A stretch of 64,000 nucleotides of DNA from Gaiellasilicea sp963705515 (GTDB lineage Bacteria; Actinomycetota; Thermoleophilia; Gaiellales; Gaiellaceae), in assembly GCA_963705515.1 (NCBI GenBank), contig CAVPJV010000009.1:124001-188000 (forward strand). Reading direction: 5' to 3'. The position numbers were made by a program, and so were the translations under genes. Numbering within the stretch: position 1 is the stretch's first letter; the number at the start of each line of letters is the position of its first letter. Shown in pieces: positions 49,445 to 58,325 of this stretch. Below the pieces are notes generated by a model. The model ran no database searches, was not told the origin of the DNA, and saw nothing but the letters and a program-made list of their open reading frames with translations.

Positions 49445-50729
49445 ACGGCGCACGATCAAGACGGACTACCTCGCCCGCGTCGAGGGCGAGGGCGCGATGT
49501 CTGTGCGGCTCCGGGGCGACACGGTCGAGCACGTCGAGCTGCGGATCTTCGAGCCGCCGCGCTTCTTCGAGGCGCTTCTCCGCGGCCGCTCCTGCCTCGA
49601 GGCGCCGGACATCACCGCCCGGATCTGCGGGATCTGCCCCGTCGCGTACCAGACGAGCGCGGTCAACGCGATCGAGGACGTGTGCGGCGTCGAGCTGCCC
49701 GGGCCGCTGCGGGCACTCCGACGCATTCTGTACTGCGGGGAGTGGATCGAGAGCCATGCGCTCCACGTCTACATGCTCCACGCGCCCGACTTCCTCGGCT
49801 ACGACGGCGCTGTCGAGCTTGCCCGGGACGAGCCCGCGGCCGTCGAGCGGGGACTGGGGCTGAAGAAGACGGGCAACGAGGTGCTCGCGCTGATCGGCGG
49901 CCGTGAGATCCACCCGATCAACGTCCGCGTCGGCGGCTTCTACCGTGCGCCGACCCGGCGGGAGCTGCGGACACTCGTCGACCCGCTCGAGCGGGCACGG
50001 GAAGCCGCGCTCGAGACCGTGCGCTGGACGGCCGGGTTCGACTTCCCCGAGCGTGCCGTCGAGTGCGAACTCGTCGCGCTCTCCGAGCCCGGGACGTACG
50101 CGATCGAGCGGGGCCGGATCGTCTCCGACCGGGGTCTGGACGTCGGTGCTGCCGAGTACGACGAGCACTTCGTCGAGGAGCACGTCGAGCGCTCGAATGC
50201 GCTCCACTCGCGCCGGAACGACGGCGGCACCTACCTTTGCGGCCCGCTCGCGCGCTACGCACTCAACGGCGCCGCCCTCTCGCCGCTGGCGCTGGAGGCG
50301 GCGCGCGAAGCGGGCGTGGAGCCGCCGTGCCGCGACGCCTTCCGCAGCATCGTCGTGCGCGGCGTCGAGCTCGTGTACGCGTGCGACGAGGCCCTGCGCC
50401 TGATCGAGTCGTACGAGGAGCCGGATGCGCCCTTCGTCCCGGTTGAGCCGGTCGCGGGGGTCGGGTACGGCGTCAGCGAGGCGCCGAGGGGCCTGCTCTA
50501 CCACCGCTACCGGATCGACGCCGACGGCACGATCCTGGACGCGAAGATCGTCCCGCCGACGTCCCAGAACCAGCTCGCGATCGAGGCCGACCTGCGCGCG
50601 GTCGTCGAGCGCTACGCCCGGCTCGGCGACGACGAGCTGCGGGCGGTCTGCGAGCAGGCGATCCGCAACTACGACCCGTGCATCTCGTGCGCCACGCACT
50701 TCCTCGACCTGACCGTGGAGCGGGCGTGA
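49437..50729 (+). CDS. [NiFe] hydrogenase large subunit (HyhL-type, group 3b-like)
   Basis: A 430-residue catalytic subunit. Nickel ligands are in L1 RICGICP (Cys64, Cys67) and L2 DPCISCATH (Cys415, Cys418). After His421 a 9-residue tail (FLDLTVERA) remains, the expected substrate of the maturation protease encoded next. GTG start. With the NAD(P)-diaphorase subunit the complex should couple H2 and NAD(P)H. Group 3b assignment rests on gene order and motif style. Confidence 0.95.
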   Translation: MPERRTIKTDYLARVEGEGAMSVRLRGDTVEHVELRIFEPPRFFEALLRGRSCLEAPDITARICGICPVAYQTSAVNAIEDVCGVELPGPLRALRRILYCGEWIESHALHVYMLHAPDFLGYDGAVELARDEPAAVERGLGLKKTGNEVLALIGGREIHPINVRVGGFYRAPTRRELRTLVDPLERAREAALETVRWTAGFDFPERAVECELVALSEPGTYAIERGRIVSDRGLDVGAAEYDEHFVEEHVERSNALHSRRNDGGTYLCGPLARYALNGAALSPLALEAAREAGVEPPCRDAFRSIVVRGVELVYACDEALRLIESYEEPDAPFVPVEPVAGVGYGVSEAPRGLLYHRYRIDADGTILDAKIVPPTSQNQLAIEADLRAVVERYARLGDDELRAVCEQAIRNYDPCISCATHFLDLTVERA

Positions 50730-51184
50730 GGACGGTCGTCCTCGGGGTCGGCAATGCCTTCCGCGGCGACGACGCCGTCGGCCTCGCGGTCGCCGAGCGC
50801 GTTCGCGTGCTCGCGCCCGAGCTCGAGGTGGTCGTGTGCGAGCAGGAGCCGATCCAGCTCCTCGACGCCTGGGAGGGAGCCGACCTCGCGCTGCTCGTGG
50901 ACGCGGTCTCGTCGGGGGCGGAGCCCGGCACGGTGCACCGGCTCGACGCGACCGTCGAGCCCGTCCCCGCGACCGTCTTCCGCGGCTCGACGCACGCGTT
51001 CGGCGTCCCAGAGGTCGTCGAGCTCGGACGAGCGCTGGGCCGGCTGCCCGAACGGCTGCTCGTCTTCGGGATCGAGGGCGCGGCATTCAGCGCAGGGGAC
51101 GAGCTGACCCCGGCGGTGGCGGCGGTGATCGAGCCCGTCGTGGCGGAGCTGCTCGAGGAGGCGGGATGCACGAGCGCGCGCTGA
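50726..51184 (+). CDS. Hydrogenase maturation protease (HycI/HyaD family)
   Basis: A 152-residue endopeptidase that trims the large-subunit C-terminus after nickel insertion. GTG start overlapping the large-subunit stop. It has the family start VVLGVGNAFRGDDAVGLAVA (metal-binding Asp/Glu region), LLVDAVSSGAEPGTV and STHAFGVPEVVELGRALG with the His ligand. Confidence 0.92.
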   Translation: MRTVVLGVGNAFRGDDAVGLAVAERVRVLAPELEVVVCEQEPIQLLDAWEGADLALLVDAVSSGAEPGTVHRLDATVEPVPATVFRGSTHAFGVPEVVELGRALGRLPERLLVFGIEGAAFSAGDELTPAVAAVIEPVVAELLEEAGCTSAR

Positions 51185-51429
51185 TGCTGGACCTCGTCGC
51201 GGAGATCGAGCGGCTCGGCCGCTCCGAGCGCGCGAGCCGGATCACCCGCGTCGACGTCCGGCTCGGCGCCCTCTCGCACTTCACCCCCGAGCACTTCCGC
51301 GAGCATTTCGCCGACGCCTCCCGCGGCACGCTCGCCGAGGGCGCAGCCGTGCACGCCGAGCTCGACGCCGACGTGCACGCGCCCCGCGCGACAGGAGTCG
51401 TGCTCGAGAGCGTGGAGGTGGAGGCCTGA
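51166..51429 (+). CDS. HypA-like hydrogenase nickel-insertion protein lacking the zinc finger
   Basis: An 87-residue protein beginning MHERALMLDLVAEIERLG, like HypA (nickel ligand His2), then ITRVDVRLGALSHFTPEHF. HypA is normally about 113 residues with a CxxC-CxxC zinc domain; here there is no Cys at all and the chain passes directly to VVLESVEVEA. It overlaps the protease by 19 bp and hypC by 1 bp. Probably a compact HypA variant, though loss of function is possible. Confidence 0.78.
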   Translation: MHERALMLDLVAEIERLGRSERASRITRVDVRLGALSHFTPEHFREHFADASRGTLAEGAAVHAELDADVHAPRATGVVLESVEVEA

Positions 51430-51641
51430 TGTGCCTCGGCGCGATCGTCCGGCTCGAAGAGGCCTGGGAGGAGGGAGGCACACGCGTCGGCCGGCTCGCC
51501 GGCGGCGCCGTGGTCTCGCTCGCTTTCGTTCCAGACGCGCGTGCCGAAGACCACCTGCTCATTCACCTCGGCGTCCCCGTCGAGGTGCTCGAGCCCGAGA
51601 CTGCGATGCAGGCGCTCGCCCTGCAGGAGGAGCTCCGATGA
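51429..51641 (+). CDS. hypC: Hydrogenase assembly chaperone HypC/HupF
   Basis: A 70-residue chaperone that carries the Fe(CN)2CO unit with HypD. Starts MCLGAIVRLEEAWEEGG, with the essential Cys2, and continues RVGRLAGGAVVSLAFVPDAR and DHLLIHLGVPVEVLEPE. hypB, hypD, hypE and hypF are not in this window and must be elsewhere if the enzyme is assembled. Overlaps the next gene by 4 bp. Confidence 0.88.
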   Translation: MCLGAIVRLEEAWEEGGTRVGRLAGGAVVSLAFVPDARAEDHLLIHLGVPVEVLEPETAMQALALQEELR

Positions 51642-52555
51642 CCACCCGCGCCACAGGTATCGCACTCGCCTTCGTCACCGCCGTCGTCAGCGGTGTCGCG
51701 GTCTACGTGAACTCGCGCGGCGTCGCGCACTTCGACGACGCGACCGTCTACACGACGGCGAAGAACCTGCTCGCGGGCGTGCTCCTCCTCGCGCTCGCGC
51801 TGCCGCTGCTCGCCGGGCCGAGCACGTCCGGAGGCCGTGCCACCCGGCCCGCGACGCGGCGCCAGTGGCTCGGCGTCGTGGCCGTCGCGTGCATCGGCGG
51901 CAGCGTCCCGTTCGTCCTCTTCTTCGAGGGCCTCGCCCGCGCGGACGCGACGCAGGCCGCCTTCATCCACAAGACGCTCGTCGTCTGGGTCGCGCTCCTC
52001 GCCGTCCCGCTCCTGCGCGAGCGGCTCGGGCCTGCGCACGTGGCCGCGATCGCGCTCGTGCTCGCCGGCCAGGCGTGGCTCGCAGGTGGGGCCGGGACAG
52101 TCGTCTTCGGCGCCGGCGAGATCATGATCCTGGCGGCGACGCTGCTCTGGGCAGTCGAGGTCGTGCTCGTCAAGCGACTGCTCGACGTGCTGGCGCCGCC
52201 CACGCTCGCGGCGGCGCGGATGGCGCTTGGGGCGGTCGTTCTCATCGGCTGGCTCGTGTTCACGGGCCGGATGGGCGACCTGTTCGCGCTGGGCGCCGAG
52301 CAGTGGGGCTGGGCCGCCCTGACCGGGCTCCTGCTCGCCGGTTACGTCGCCAGCTGGTACGCGGCGCTCGCGCGCGCGCAGGCCGTCGACGTGACCGCCG
52401 TGCTCGTCTTCGGCGCGGTCGTCACCGCCCTGATCGCGAACGCGGCCGACGGAGCGGCGCTCGACCCGGTCGGCCTGATCCTCGTCACCGCAGGCGCGGC
52501 GCTCATCGCGCTGGCTGCGCTCCGGCGGCCGAGCGGGCAGGTGGCCGCGTCGTGA
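51638..52555 (+). CDS. DMT-superfamily (EamA) transporter
   Basis: A 305-residue membrane protein with ten hydrophobic segments in two EamA repeats (ALAFVTAVVSGVAVYVNSRG in the first, GAGEIMILAATLLWAVEVVL in the second). Typical drug/metabolite exporter topology. It overlaps hypC and the following gene, so it belongs to the hydrogenase operon. A role in metal or metabolite transport for the hydrogenase is speculative. Confidence 0.88.
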   Translation: MTTRATGIALAFVTAVVSGVAVYVNSRGVAHFDDATVYTTAKNLLAGVLLLALALPLLAGPSTSGGRATRPATRRQWLGVVAVACIGGSVPFVLFFEGLARADATQAAFIHKTLVVWVALLAVPLLRERLGPAHVAAIALVLAGQAWLAGGAGTVVFGAGEIMILAATLLWAVEVVLVKRLLDVLAPPTLAAARMALGAVVLIGWLVFTGRMGDLFALGAEQWGWAALTGLLLAGYVASWYAALARAQAVDVTAVLVFGAVVTALIANAADGAALDPVGLILVTAGAALIALAALRRPSGQVAAS

Positions 52556-53307
52556 CCGCGGGGCCGCTTCTCTTCGCCCGCTACGCCTACCCGCCGAACG
52601 CGCTCGGCCTGTGCGGCGCCGACGAGACCCGGACGCTGCTCGAGTACGGCAGCGCCGGCGTCTCCGACGGAGGCCTCGCCGAGCTCGCCCGCACGTTCGA
52701 GGGGGCGTGGCCGTACCTCGAGCTGATCGCCGGCTCGAACGGGATCGCCGACCCGCTCGACCCTCGTGTGGTCGAGGCGTACTGGGTCGGCAACGAGCTG
52801 CTCGACCGCGTCTCGCCGGGCTCGCTCGCGCGTCATGTCGAGGATCGGTTCCGGGGGCGGATCGGGCGCACCTGGACTCACCTCCTGGACGCCGTCGCGG
52901 CCGGTGCCGTGCCGCACCACTGCTTCCACGTCTTCGCCGTCTACCCGTGGCTCGGGCTGCTGCGGACCGGCGTCGTCGACGAGCCGCTCCGCGTGCTCGA
53001 TCTCTGCCGCACGACGCCGGCCCTCGTCGTGTCGGTCGAGGGCGACGGACTGCAGGTCGCCCTCCGGCCGCTGCTGTGGAACGGACGGCGGCTGGCGCTC
53101 GGCGCGTGGACGACGCGCCCGGTGCGTTGGCGCGACGACGGGCTCGCGATGCTCGACGCTCCCTCGCCCGGGGAGTGGGTCTCGCTGCACTGGGACGTCG
53201 CGTGCGACCGGCTGACGCCCCGTGGCGTCGCGGCGCTCGACCGGGCCACCAGACAGGCGCTCAGGGCGGTGGACGCGTCGTCCGGCGCGGTCGCTGCGCT
53301 GGCCTAG
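52552..53307 (+). CDS. Conserved hydrogenase-cluster protein of unknown function (DUF6390-like)
   Basis: A 251-residue soluble protein starting TAGPLLFARYAYPPNALGLC, with ELARTFEGAWPYLELIAGSN, DPRVVEAYWVGNELLDRVSP and VPHHCFHVFAVYPWLGLL. I recall similar proteins beside actinobacterial hydrogenase genes (DUF6390), but the family name is from memory. Several conserved His/Cys/Tyr residues could bind a metal or cofactor. GTG start overlaps the transporter stop. Last gene before uppS. Confidence 0.75.
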   Translation: MTAGPLLFARYAYPPNALGLCGADETRTLLEYGSAGVSDGGLAELARTFEGAWPYLELIAGSNGIADPLDPRVVEAYWVGNELLDRVSPGSLARHVEDRFRGRIGRTWTHLLDAVAAGAVPHHCFHVFAVYPWLGLLRTGVVDEPLRVLDLCRTTPALVVSVEGDGLQVALRPLLWNGRRLALGAWTTRPVRWRDDGLAMLDAPSPGEWVSLHWDVACDRLTPRGVAALDRATRQALRAVDASSGAVAALA

Positions 53308-53358
53308 GAGAAGCGTCCGTATCCACCTCTGTACATTTCCCGCGGCCCCAGCACCGCT

Positions 53359-54075
53359 GTGAACCCCGCAACCTCATCTCCCGAGTCGACCGAGCTCGCC
53401 CGAAGCGTCGCGATCATCATGGACGGCAACGGCCGCTGGGCGGAGCGGCGCGGACTCCCGGTGGCGGACGGCCACCGCGAGGGCACACGGGCGCTGAGGC
53501 GGACGGTCGAGGCGGCGATCGACCTCGGCGTGCGGTCGCTCGCCGTCTACGCCTTCTCGACGGAGAACTGGACGCGTCCGGCGGACGAGGTCGAGTCGCT
53601 GATGGAGATCTTCGGCGAGACGATCGAGCGCGAGCTCCCGGACCTGGCAAAACAGGGTGTCCGCACGCGCTTCATCGGCCGCCGTGACCGGGCGCCGGAA
53701 TGGCTCCAGGAGCGGATGGCGGCGCTCGAGGCCGAGACGGCGGCCAACGACCGTCTCTCGCTCTGGATCGCCTTCGACTACGGCGGCCGCGCCGAGCTGG
53801 TCGAGGCCACACGCCGGCTGATCGAGGCGGGTGTGCGGCCGGAGGACGTCGACGAGAACGCGCTCGCGGCGCAGCTGTACGCGCCGGAGCTGCCCGATCC
53901 CGACCTGCTGATCCGGACGTCCGGCGAGCTCCGGCTCTCGAACTTCCTCCTCTGGCAGCTCGCTTACGCCGAGCTCGTCTTCGTCGAGACGCTCTGGCCG
54001 GACTTCGGCGAGGACGACCTTCGCGGCGCCCTCGCCGACTACGCGACGCGGCGGCGGCGCTTCGGCGGACGATGA
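53359..54075 (+). CDS. uppS: Undecaprenyl diphosphate synthase (cis-prenyltransferase)
   Basis: A 238-residue enzyme making the C55 (or shorter cis) prenyl carrier for cell-wall synthesis. GTG start. Catalytic VAIIMDGNGRWAERRGLPVA, YAFSTENWTRPADEVESLME, and the C-terminal PDLLIRTSGELRLSNFLLWQ. The 51-bp gap before it has no strong signal (TACATT at 53331 is a weak -10 candidate). Restarts the housekeeping order interrupted after frr. Confidence 0.96.
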   Translation: MNPATSSPESTELARSVAIIMDGNGRWAERRGLPVADGHREGTRALRRTVEAAIDLGVRSLAVYAFSTENWTRPADEVESLMEIFGETIERELPDLAKQGVRTRFIGRRDRAPEWLQERMAALEAETAANDRLSLWIAFDYGGRAELVEATRRLIEAGVRPEDVDENALAAQLYAPELPDPDLLIRTSGELRLSNFLLWQLAYAELVFVETLWPDFGEDDLRGALADYATRRRRFGGR

Positions 54076-54864
54076 GCAACTTCGTCTCGCGCGTTCTCGT
54101 CACCGTCGTCGGCGTCCCCGTCGTCCTCTACCTGGTCTACCTCGGCGACTGGTGGCTCTTCGGCCTCGCCGCCTTCGCCGCGCTGATCGCGCTGCACGAG
54201 TTCTACGTGATGGCCAGATCGCTGCGCCCGCTCGTGCTGGCCGGGTACGCGGGCGCGCTGGCGACGCTTCTCGGCGCCGAGCTCGGGGGCCCCGAGTGGA
54301 TGCTGGGCGGCTTCATGCTCACGCTCGTGCTCGCGTTCCTGCTCTACGGGATCGCCGAGACGCGCCAGACCGCAACCGTGACGATGAGCACGACAGTGCT
54401 GGGCGTGGCGTGGATCGCGCTCGGGCTCGGGCATCTGCTCCTGCTGCGGGATTTCCCCGAGCACGGCCGCCTCGCCGTCTTCACCGTCCTGCTCGCCGTC
54501 TTTGCCGACGACACGGCCGCGTACCTGATCGGGCGCCTGCTCGGCCGCCACAAGCTGGCGCCGTCGCTCTCGCCGGGCAAGACGTGGGAGGGGTTCGTCG
54601 CGGGCACGCTTGGCTGCGATCGCGGTCGCGTTCTTCGCCCTGTACGAGCAGAACTTCCTCACGATCCCCGAGTCGATCGCCCTTGGGGCGGCGGTCGCGC
54701 TCGCGGGAGCCGCCGGCGACCTGTTCGAGTCGGCGCTCAAACGTGACCTGCAGGTGAAGGACTCGGGCCAGCTGCTCGGCGGCCACGGCGGCATGCTCGA
54801 CCGGATCGACTCGCTGCTCTTCGCCTCGGTGGCAGCCTTCTACGTGGTCATAGCCTTGGCGTAG
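54072..54864 (+). CDS. cdsA: Phosphatidate cytidylyltransferase, apparent +1 frameshift near 54612
   Basis: Makes CDP-diacylglycerol for phospholipid synthesis; multi-pass membrane enzyme. The N-terminal part is in one frame up to LSPGKTWEGFVAGTL; at GCTTGGCTG (54609-54617) one extra G shifts the frame. Without it the chain continues AAIAVAFFALYEQNFL, AGAAGDLFESALKRDLQVKD and GHGGMLDRIDSLLFAS, the CdsA signature, giving 263 residues. cdsA is normally essential, which argues for a sequence error rather than real loss. Confidence 0.88.
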
Positions 54865-54872
54865 GGCACACT

Positions 54873-55955
54873 GTGCGCGTGAAGCGGATAGCGCTGCTCG
54901 GCGCCACCGGCTCCATCGGCCGGCAGGCGATCGAGGTCGTTGAGCGGAACCCCGAGCTCGAGCTCTGTGCCTTCGCATCCGGCACGTCCGACCTGACGGA
55001 GCTGGCCCGCGAGCACGGCGTCGAGCATACGCAGACCGGTGCCGACGTCACCGCACTGCTCGAAGCCGCACAGCCGGACGTGGTCCTGAACGCGATCGTC
55101 GGCTTCGCCGGCGTCGGCGCGACACTGTGGGCGCTCGAGCGCGGCGTCACGCTTGCGCTCGCGAACAAGGAGAGCCTCGTCGCAGCCGGCGAGCTCGCGC
55201 TGGCGGCGAGGGAGCGCGGTGGAGGCCTCCTGCTGCCCGTGGACTCCGAGCACTCCGCACTCTTCCAGGGGCTCGAGGGTCGCGCAGTGGACTCGGTCGA
55301 CTCGCTCGTACTGACAGCCTCGGGCGGGCCTTTCCGCGGGCGCAGCCGGGACGACCTCCAGGAGGTCACGGTCGAGGACGCGCTCGCCCACCCGACGTGG
55401 AGCATGGGCCCGAAGATCACCGTCGACTCGGCAACGCTCGCCAACAAGGGGCTGGAGCTGATCGAAGCGCACTTCCTCTTCGGCCTCCCGTACGACCGCA
55501 TCGAGGTCGTGATCCACCCGACCTCGATCGTCCACTCGCTCGTCCGGTTCCGCGACGGCGCGGCGCTCGCGCACCTCGGCTATCCGGACATGACCGTTCC
55601 GATCTCGTTCGCGCTCACGTACCCGGAGCGGGCCGCGACGGACGTGCCCCAGCTCGACCTGGCAGCCGGCCTGACGCTGGAGTTCGCCGCGCCCGACCTG
55701 GAGACGTTCCCGCTGCTCGCGCTCGCGCGCAGGGCGGGGGAGTCCGGTGGGACGTATCCGGCCGTCTTCAATGCGGCCAACGAGGTCGCGGTCGCGGCCT
55801 TCCTCGAGGGGAGGCTGCCGTTCCTCGGGATCGCGGAGGTCGTCGAGGCCACACTCGAGAACGCGGACGGAGCGCCCGCGCGCGATCTGGCCGAGCTCGT
55901 CGAAGCGGACGCCGATGCGCGCCGGCTCGCGAGTGAGGGAGTGCTGGTCGCGTGA
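54873..55955 (+). CDS. dxr: 1-deoxy-D-xylulose 5-phosphate reductoisomerase
   Basis: A 360-residue NADPH enzyme of the MEP isoprenoid pathway. GTG start (a second GTG two codons later, MKRIALLGATGSIG, is equally plausible). Seen: NADPH loop LLGATGSIGRQAIEVVE, ALANKESLVAAGELAL, LPVDSEHSALFQGLEG and TVDSATLANKGLELIEAHFL. Stop overlaps rseP by 4 bp. ispG downstream is in the same pathway. Confidence 0.96.
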   Translation: MRVKRIALLGATGSIGRQAIEVVERNPELELCAFASGTSDLTELAREHGVEHTQTGADVTALLEAAQPDVVLNAIVGFAGVGATLWALERGVTLALANKESLVAAGELALAARERGGGLLLPVDSEHSALFQGLEGRAVDSVDSLVLTASGGPFRGRSRDDLQEVTVEDALAHPTWSMGPKITVDSATLANKGLELIEAHFLFGLPYDRIEVVIHPTSIVHSLVRFRDGAALAHLGYPDMTVPISFALTYPERAATDVPQLDLAAGLTLEFAAPDLETFPLLALARRAGESGGTYPAVFNAANEVAVAAFLEGRLPFLGIAEVVEATLENADGAPARDLAELVEADADARRLASEGVLVA

Positions 55956-57164
55956 GCATCTTCGTCTCGCTCCTCGGGCTCGCGTTTCTGATCCTGATCC
56001 ACGAGGCGGGCCACTTCTTCGTCGCCCGTGGCGTCGGCATGAATCCGCGCAAGTTCTATCTCGGCTTCCCGCCGGCGGTCGTGAAGACGAGGCGGAACGG
56101 GATCGAGTACGGCGTCGGTGCGATCCCGCTCGGCGGCTACGTGAAGATCCCGGGAATGCACCGGCCTGCGCCGGGCGACCTCGATGTCCACTTCGGGCGG
56201 GCGATCGAGGAGGCGCCGCCCCTCGGCAGGCCCGTCGGCGATCTGCGGCGGCACCTCGAGGAGAACGACTACGACGGCTCTGGTGCCGCGCTGGAACGCG
56301 TCCGAACAGCACTGCGCGACGCGTCGATCTCGCCGCTCGCTCGGAGATCGGCCGAGCGGGGCCTCACCGACGTCCAGGACGCGCTCGCGCCCGACGCCTA
56401 CTGGCGGGCGCCGACCTGGAAGCGGGTCGCCGTCATCTTCGCCGGGCCCGCCGCGAACCTCGTCCTCGCGGTCGTCATCTTCGCCGCGCTCTTCATGTCG
56501 CTCAGCGGCAGCTACCGGCTCGGCTTCGAGCTCCGCGGCACGACCGACAAGGTCACCGCCACCGTCAACGACGTGCTCGACGACACGCCTGCTCAGGCGG
56601 CGGGCGTGCAGCCCGGGGACCGGATCCTCGCGATCAACGGCGAGCGGGTCGACGGAGACTCGATCCGTCCGACGATCCAGGCGTCGCGCGGCGCGCCGTT
56701 GACGCTGACCGTGGAGCGCGGCGGCAAGACCGTGCAGGTCGGGCCCGTCCGGCCGGAGAAGTCGGAGGAGTACGGCGTCGTCGGCGCGATCGGCCAGTCG
56801 TTCAGGGTGACGGGGGAGGTGACCCGGGAGATCGGGAGATCGCTCGGCCGGCTCGTGACCGGCGACGGACGCGAGGTCTCCAGCCCCGTCGGCATCGTCC
56901 AGGGCTCGTCCGAGGCGGTTCGAGCAGGGCACGGACACCTACCTCTGGGTGCTCGGCCTGATCAGCCTCTCGCTCGCGCTCCTGAACCTGCTGCCGCTGC
57001 TGCCCCTCGACGGGGGCCACATCGCCTTCTCGCTGATCGAGGGGATCCGCGGTCGCGCGGTCGCGCGTGAGGTCTACGAGCGGGTCTCGATGGTCGGGAT
57101 CGCCGTCGTGCTGCTCCTCTTCTTCATCGGCTTGACGAACGACATCGGCCGCCTCGGCGACTAG
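55952..57164 (+). CDS. rseP: Site-2 zinc metalloprotease RseP, apparent +1 frameshift near 56917
   Basis: Membrane-embedded S2P protease. GTG start. Zinc motif in FLILIHEAGHFFVARGVGM, GGYVKIPGMHRP, a PDZ domain around AAGVQPGDRILAINGERVDG, then the second half. The frame breaks at GAGGCGGTTCGAG (56912-56924): without one G it reads EAFEQGTDTYLWVLGLISLS and reaches LLPLLPLDGGHIAFSLIEGI, the second active-site motif, for 403 residues. An Arg/Asp-rich insert of about 70 residues lies between the HExxH helix and the next membrane segment. Confidence 0.88.
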
Positions 57165-57171
57165 CGGGGCT

Positions 57172-57177
57172 ACGCTT
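57172..57177 (+). promoter_or_regulatory. Candidate -10 hexamer (TACGCT) for ispG
   Basis: TACGCT ends 5 nt before the ATG at 57183 in an 18-bp gap after rseP; no Shine-Dalgarno is present. Confidence 0.35.
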
Positions 57178-57182
57178 CCCCG

Positions 57183-58316
57183 ATGGCTTCCGACGTCCAG
57201 ATCAAGGTCGGCAACGTCGCGATCGGGGGTGGCGCACCGGTCGTCGTCCAGTCGATGACGCTGACACCGACGCGCGATGTCGAGGCGACGACCGCTCAGA
57301 TCGCCGCGCTCGCCTCGGCCGGCTGTGAGGTCGTCCGCTGCGCCGTCCCGAAGACCGAGGACGCGCAGGCGCTCGCCCGGATCGTGCGGCTCAGCCCGAT
57401 CCCGGTGATCGCGGACATCCACTTCAACGCCAGCCTCGCGCTGAAGGCGATCGAGGCAGGCGTCGCCGCCGTCCGCATCAACCCGGGCAACATTGGCGGG
57501 CCCGACAAGGTCGAGCTCGTCGTCAACGCGGCGAGGAAGGCGGGCATCCCGATGCGGATCGGTGCCAACTCCGGCTCACTCCCCAAGCACCTGCACGACC
57601 TCGCCCAGGCCGACCAGGCCGAGGCGCTCGTCGCCGCCGCGATCGAGGAGGTCGAGCTGCTCGAGCGGCTCGACTATCGCGACTTCAAGATCTCGGTCAA
57701 GTCGACGCACGTGCCGACGATGATCCGCGCCTACCGGATGCTCTCCGCCAAGGTCCCGTACCCGCTTCACCTCGGCGTCACCGAGGCAGGCACGCCGTTC
57801 TCGGGCTCGATCAAGAGCGCCGTCGGGATGGGCGCGCTGCTCTCCGACGGGATCGGCGACACGATCCGCGTCTCGTTGACGGCCGACCCGGTCAAGGAGG
57901 TCGAGGCGGGATTCGAGATCCTGAAGGCGCTCGGCCTGCGCGAGCGTGGCCCTGTGATGATCTCGTGCCCGTCCTGCGGTCGCGACAACGTCGGCGTCGA
58001 GAAGCTCGCAGTTGTCGTCGAGGAACGGCTGAAGGCGTACCCGCAGGCGTTCGAGGTCGCGGTGATGGGCTGCGCCGTCAACGGGCCGGGGGAGGCGGGC
58101 GACGCCGACTTCGGGATCGCCGGTGGACGCGACGTCGGCTTCATCTACGCGCACGGCCGCGTGCTGAAGAAGGTCAGCTCCGACATCCTGATCGACGAGC
58201 TCTTCTTCGAGATCGACCGCTGGATCGAGGCCGGGATGCAGCGGCCGAAGCGGCTGAAGATGGCGAAGCCGGCGGCGCTCGCGATGGCGGAAGCCAGCCT
58301 CATCCCGCTCGACTAG
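57183..58316 (+). CDS. ispG: 4-hydroxy-3-methylbut-2-en-1-yl diphosphate synthase
   Basis: A 377-residue [4Fe-4S] enzyme of the MEP pathway. TIM-barrel start VKVGNVAIGGGAPVVVQSMT-like (IKVGNVAIGGGAPVVVQSMT), ADIHFNASLALKAIEAGVAA, RINPGNIGG and the cluster ligands in ISCPSCGRDNVG and VMGCAVNGPGEA. Short bacterial form without the plant-type insert. Confidence 0.97.
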   Translation: MASDVQIKVGNVAIGGGAPVVVQSMTLTPTRDVEATTAQIAALASAGCEVVRCAVPKTEDAQALARIVRLSPIPVIADIHFNASLALKAIEAGVAAVRINPGNIGGPDKVELVVNAARKAGIPMRIGANSGSLPKHLHDLAQADQAEALVAAAIEEVELLERLDYRDFKISVKSTHVPTMIRAYRMLSAKVPYPLHLGVTEAGTPFSGSIKSAVGMGALLSDGIGDTIRVSLTADPVKEVEAGFEILKALGLRERGPVMISCPSCGRDNVGVEKLAVVVEERLKAYPQAFEVAVMGCAVNGPGEAGDADFGIAGGRDVGFIYAHGRVLKKVSSDILIDELFFEIDRWIEAGMQRPKRLKMAKPAALAMAEASLIPLD

Positions 58317-58319
58317 ATT
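58314..58319 (+). promoter_or_regulatory. Candidate -10 hexamer (TAGATT) for proS
   Basis: TAGATT overlaps the ispG stop codon and ends 6 nt before the proS ATG; no Shine-Dalgarno is present. Confidence 0.38.
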
Positions 58320-58325
58320 GCGCCG

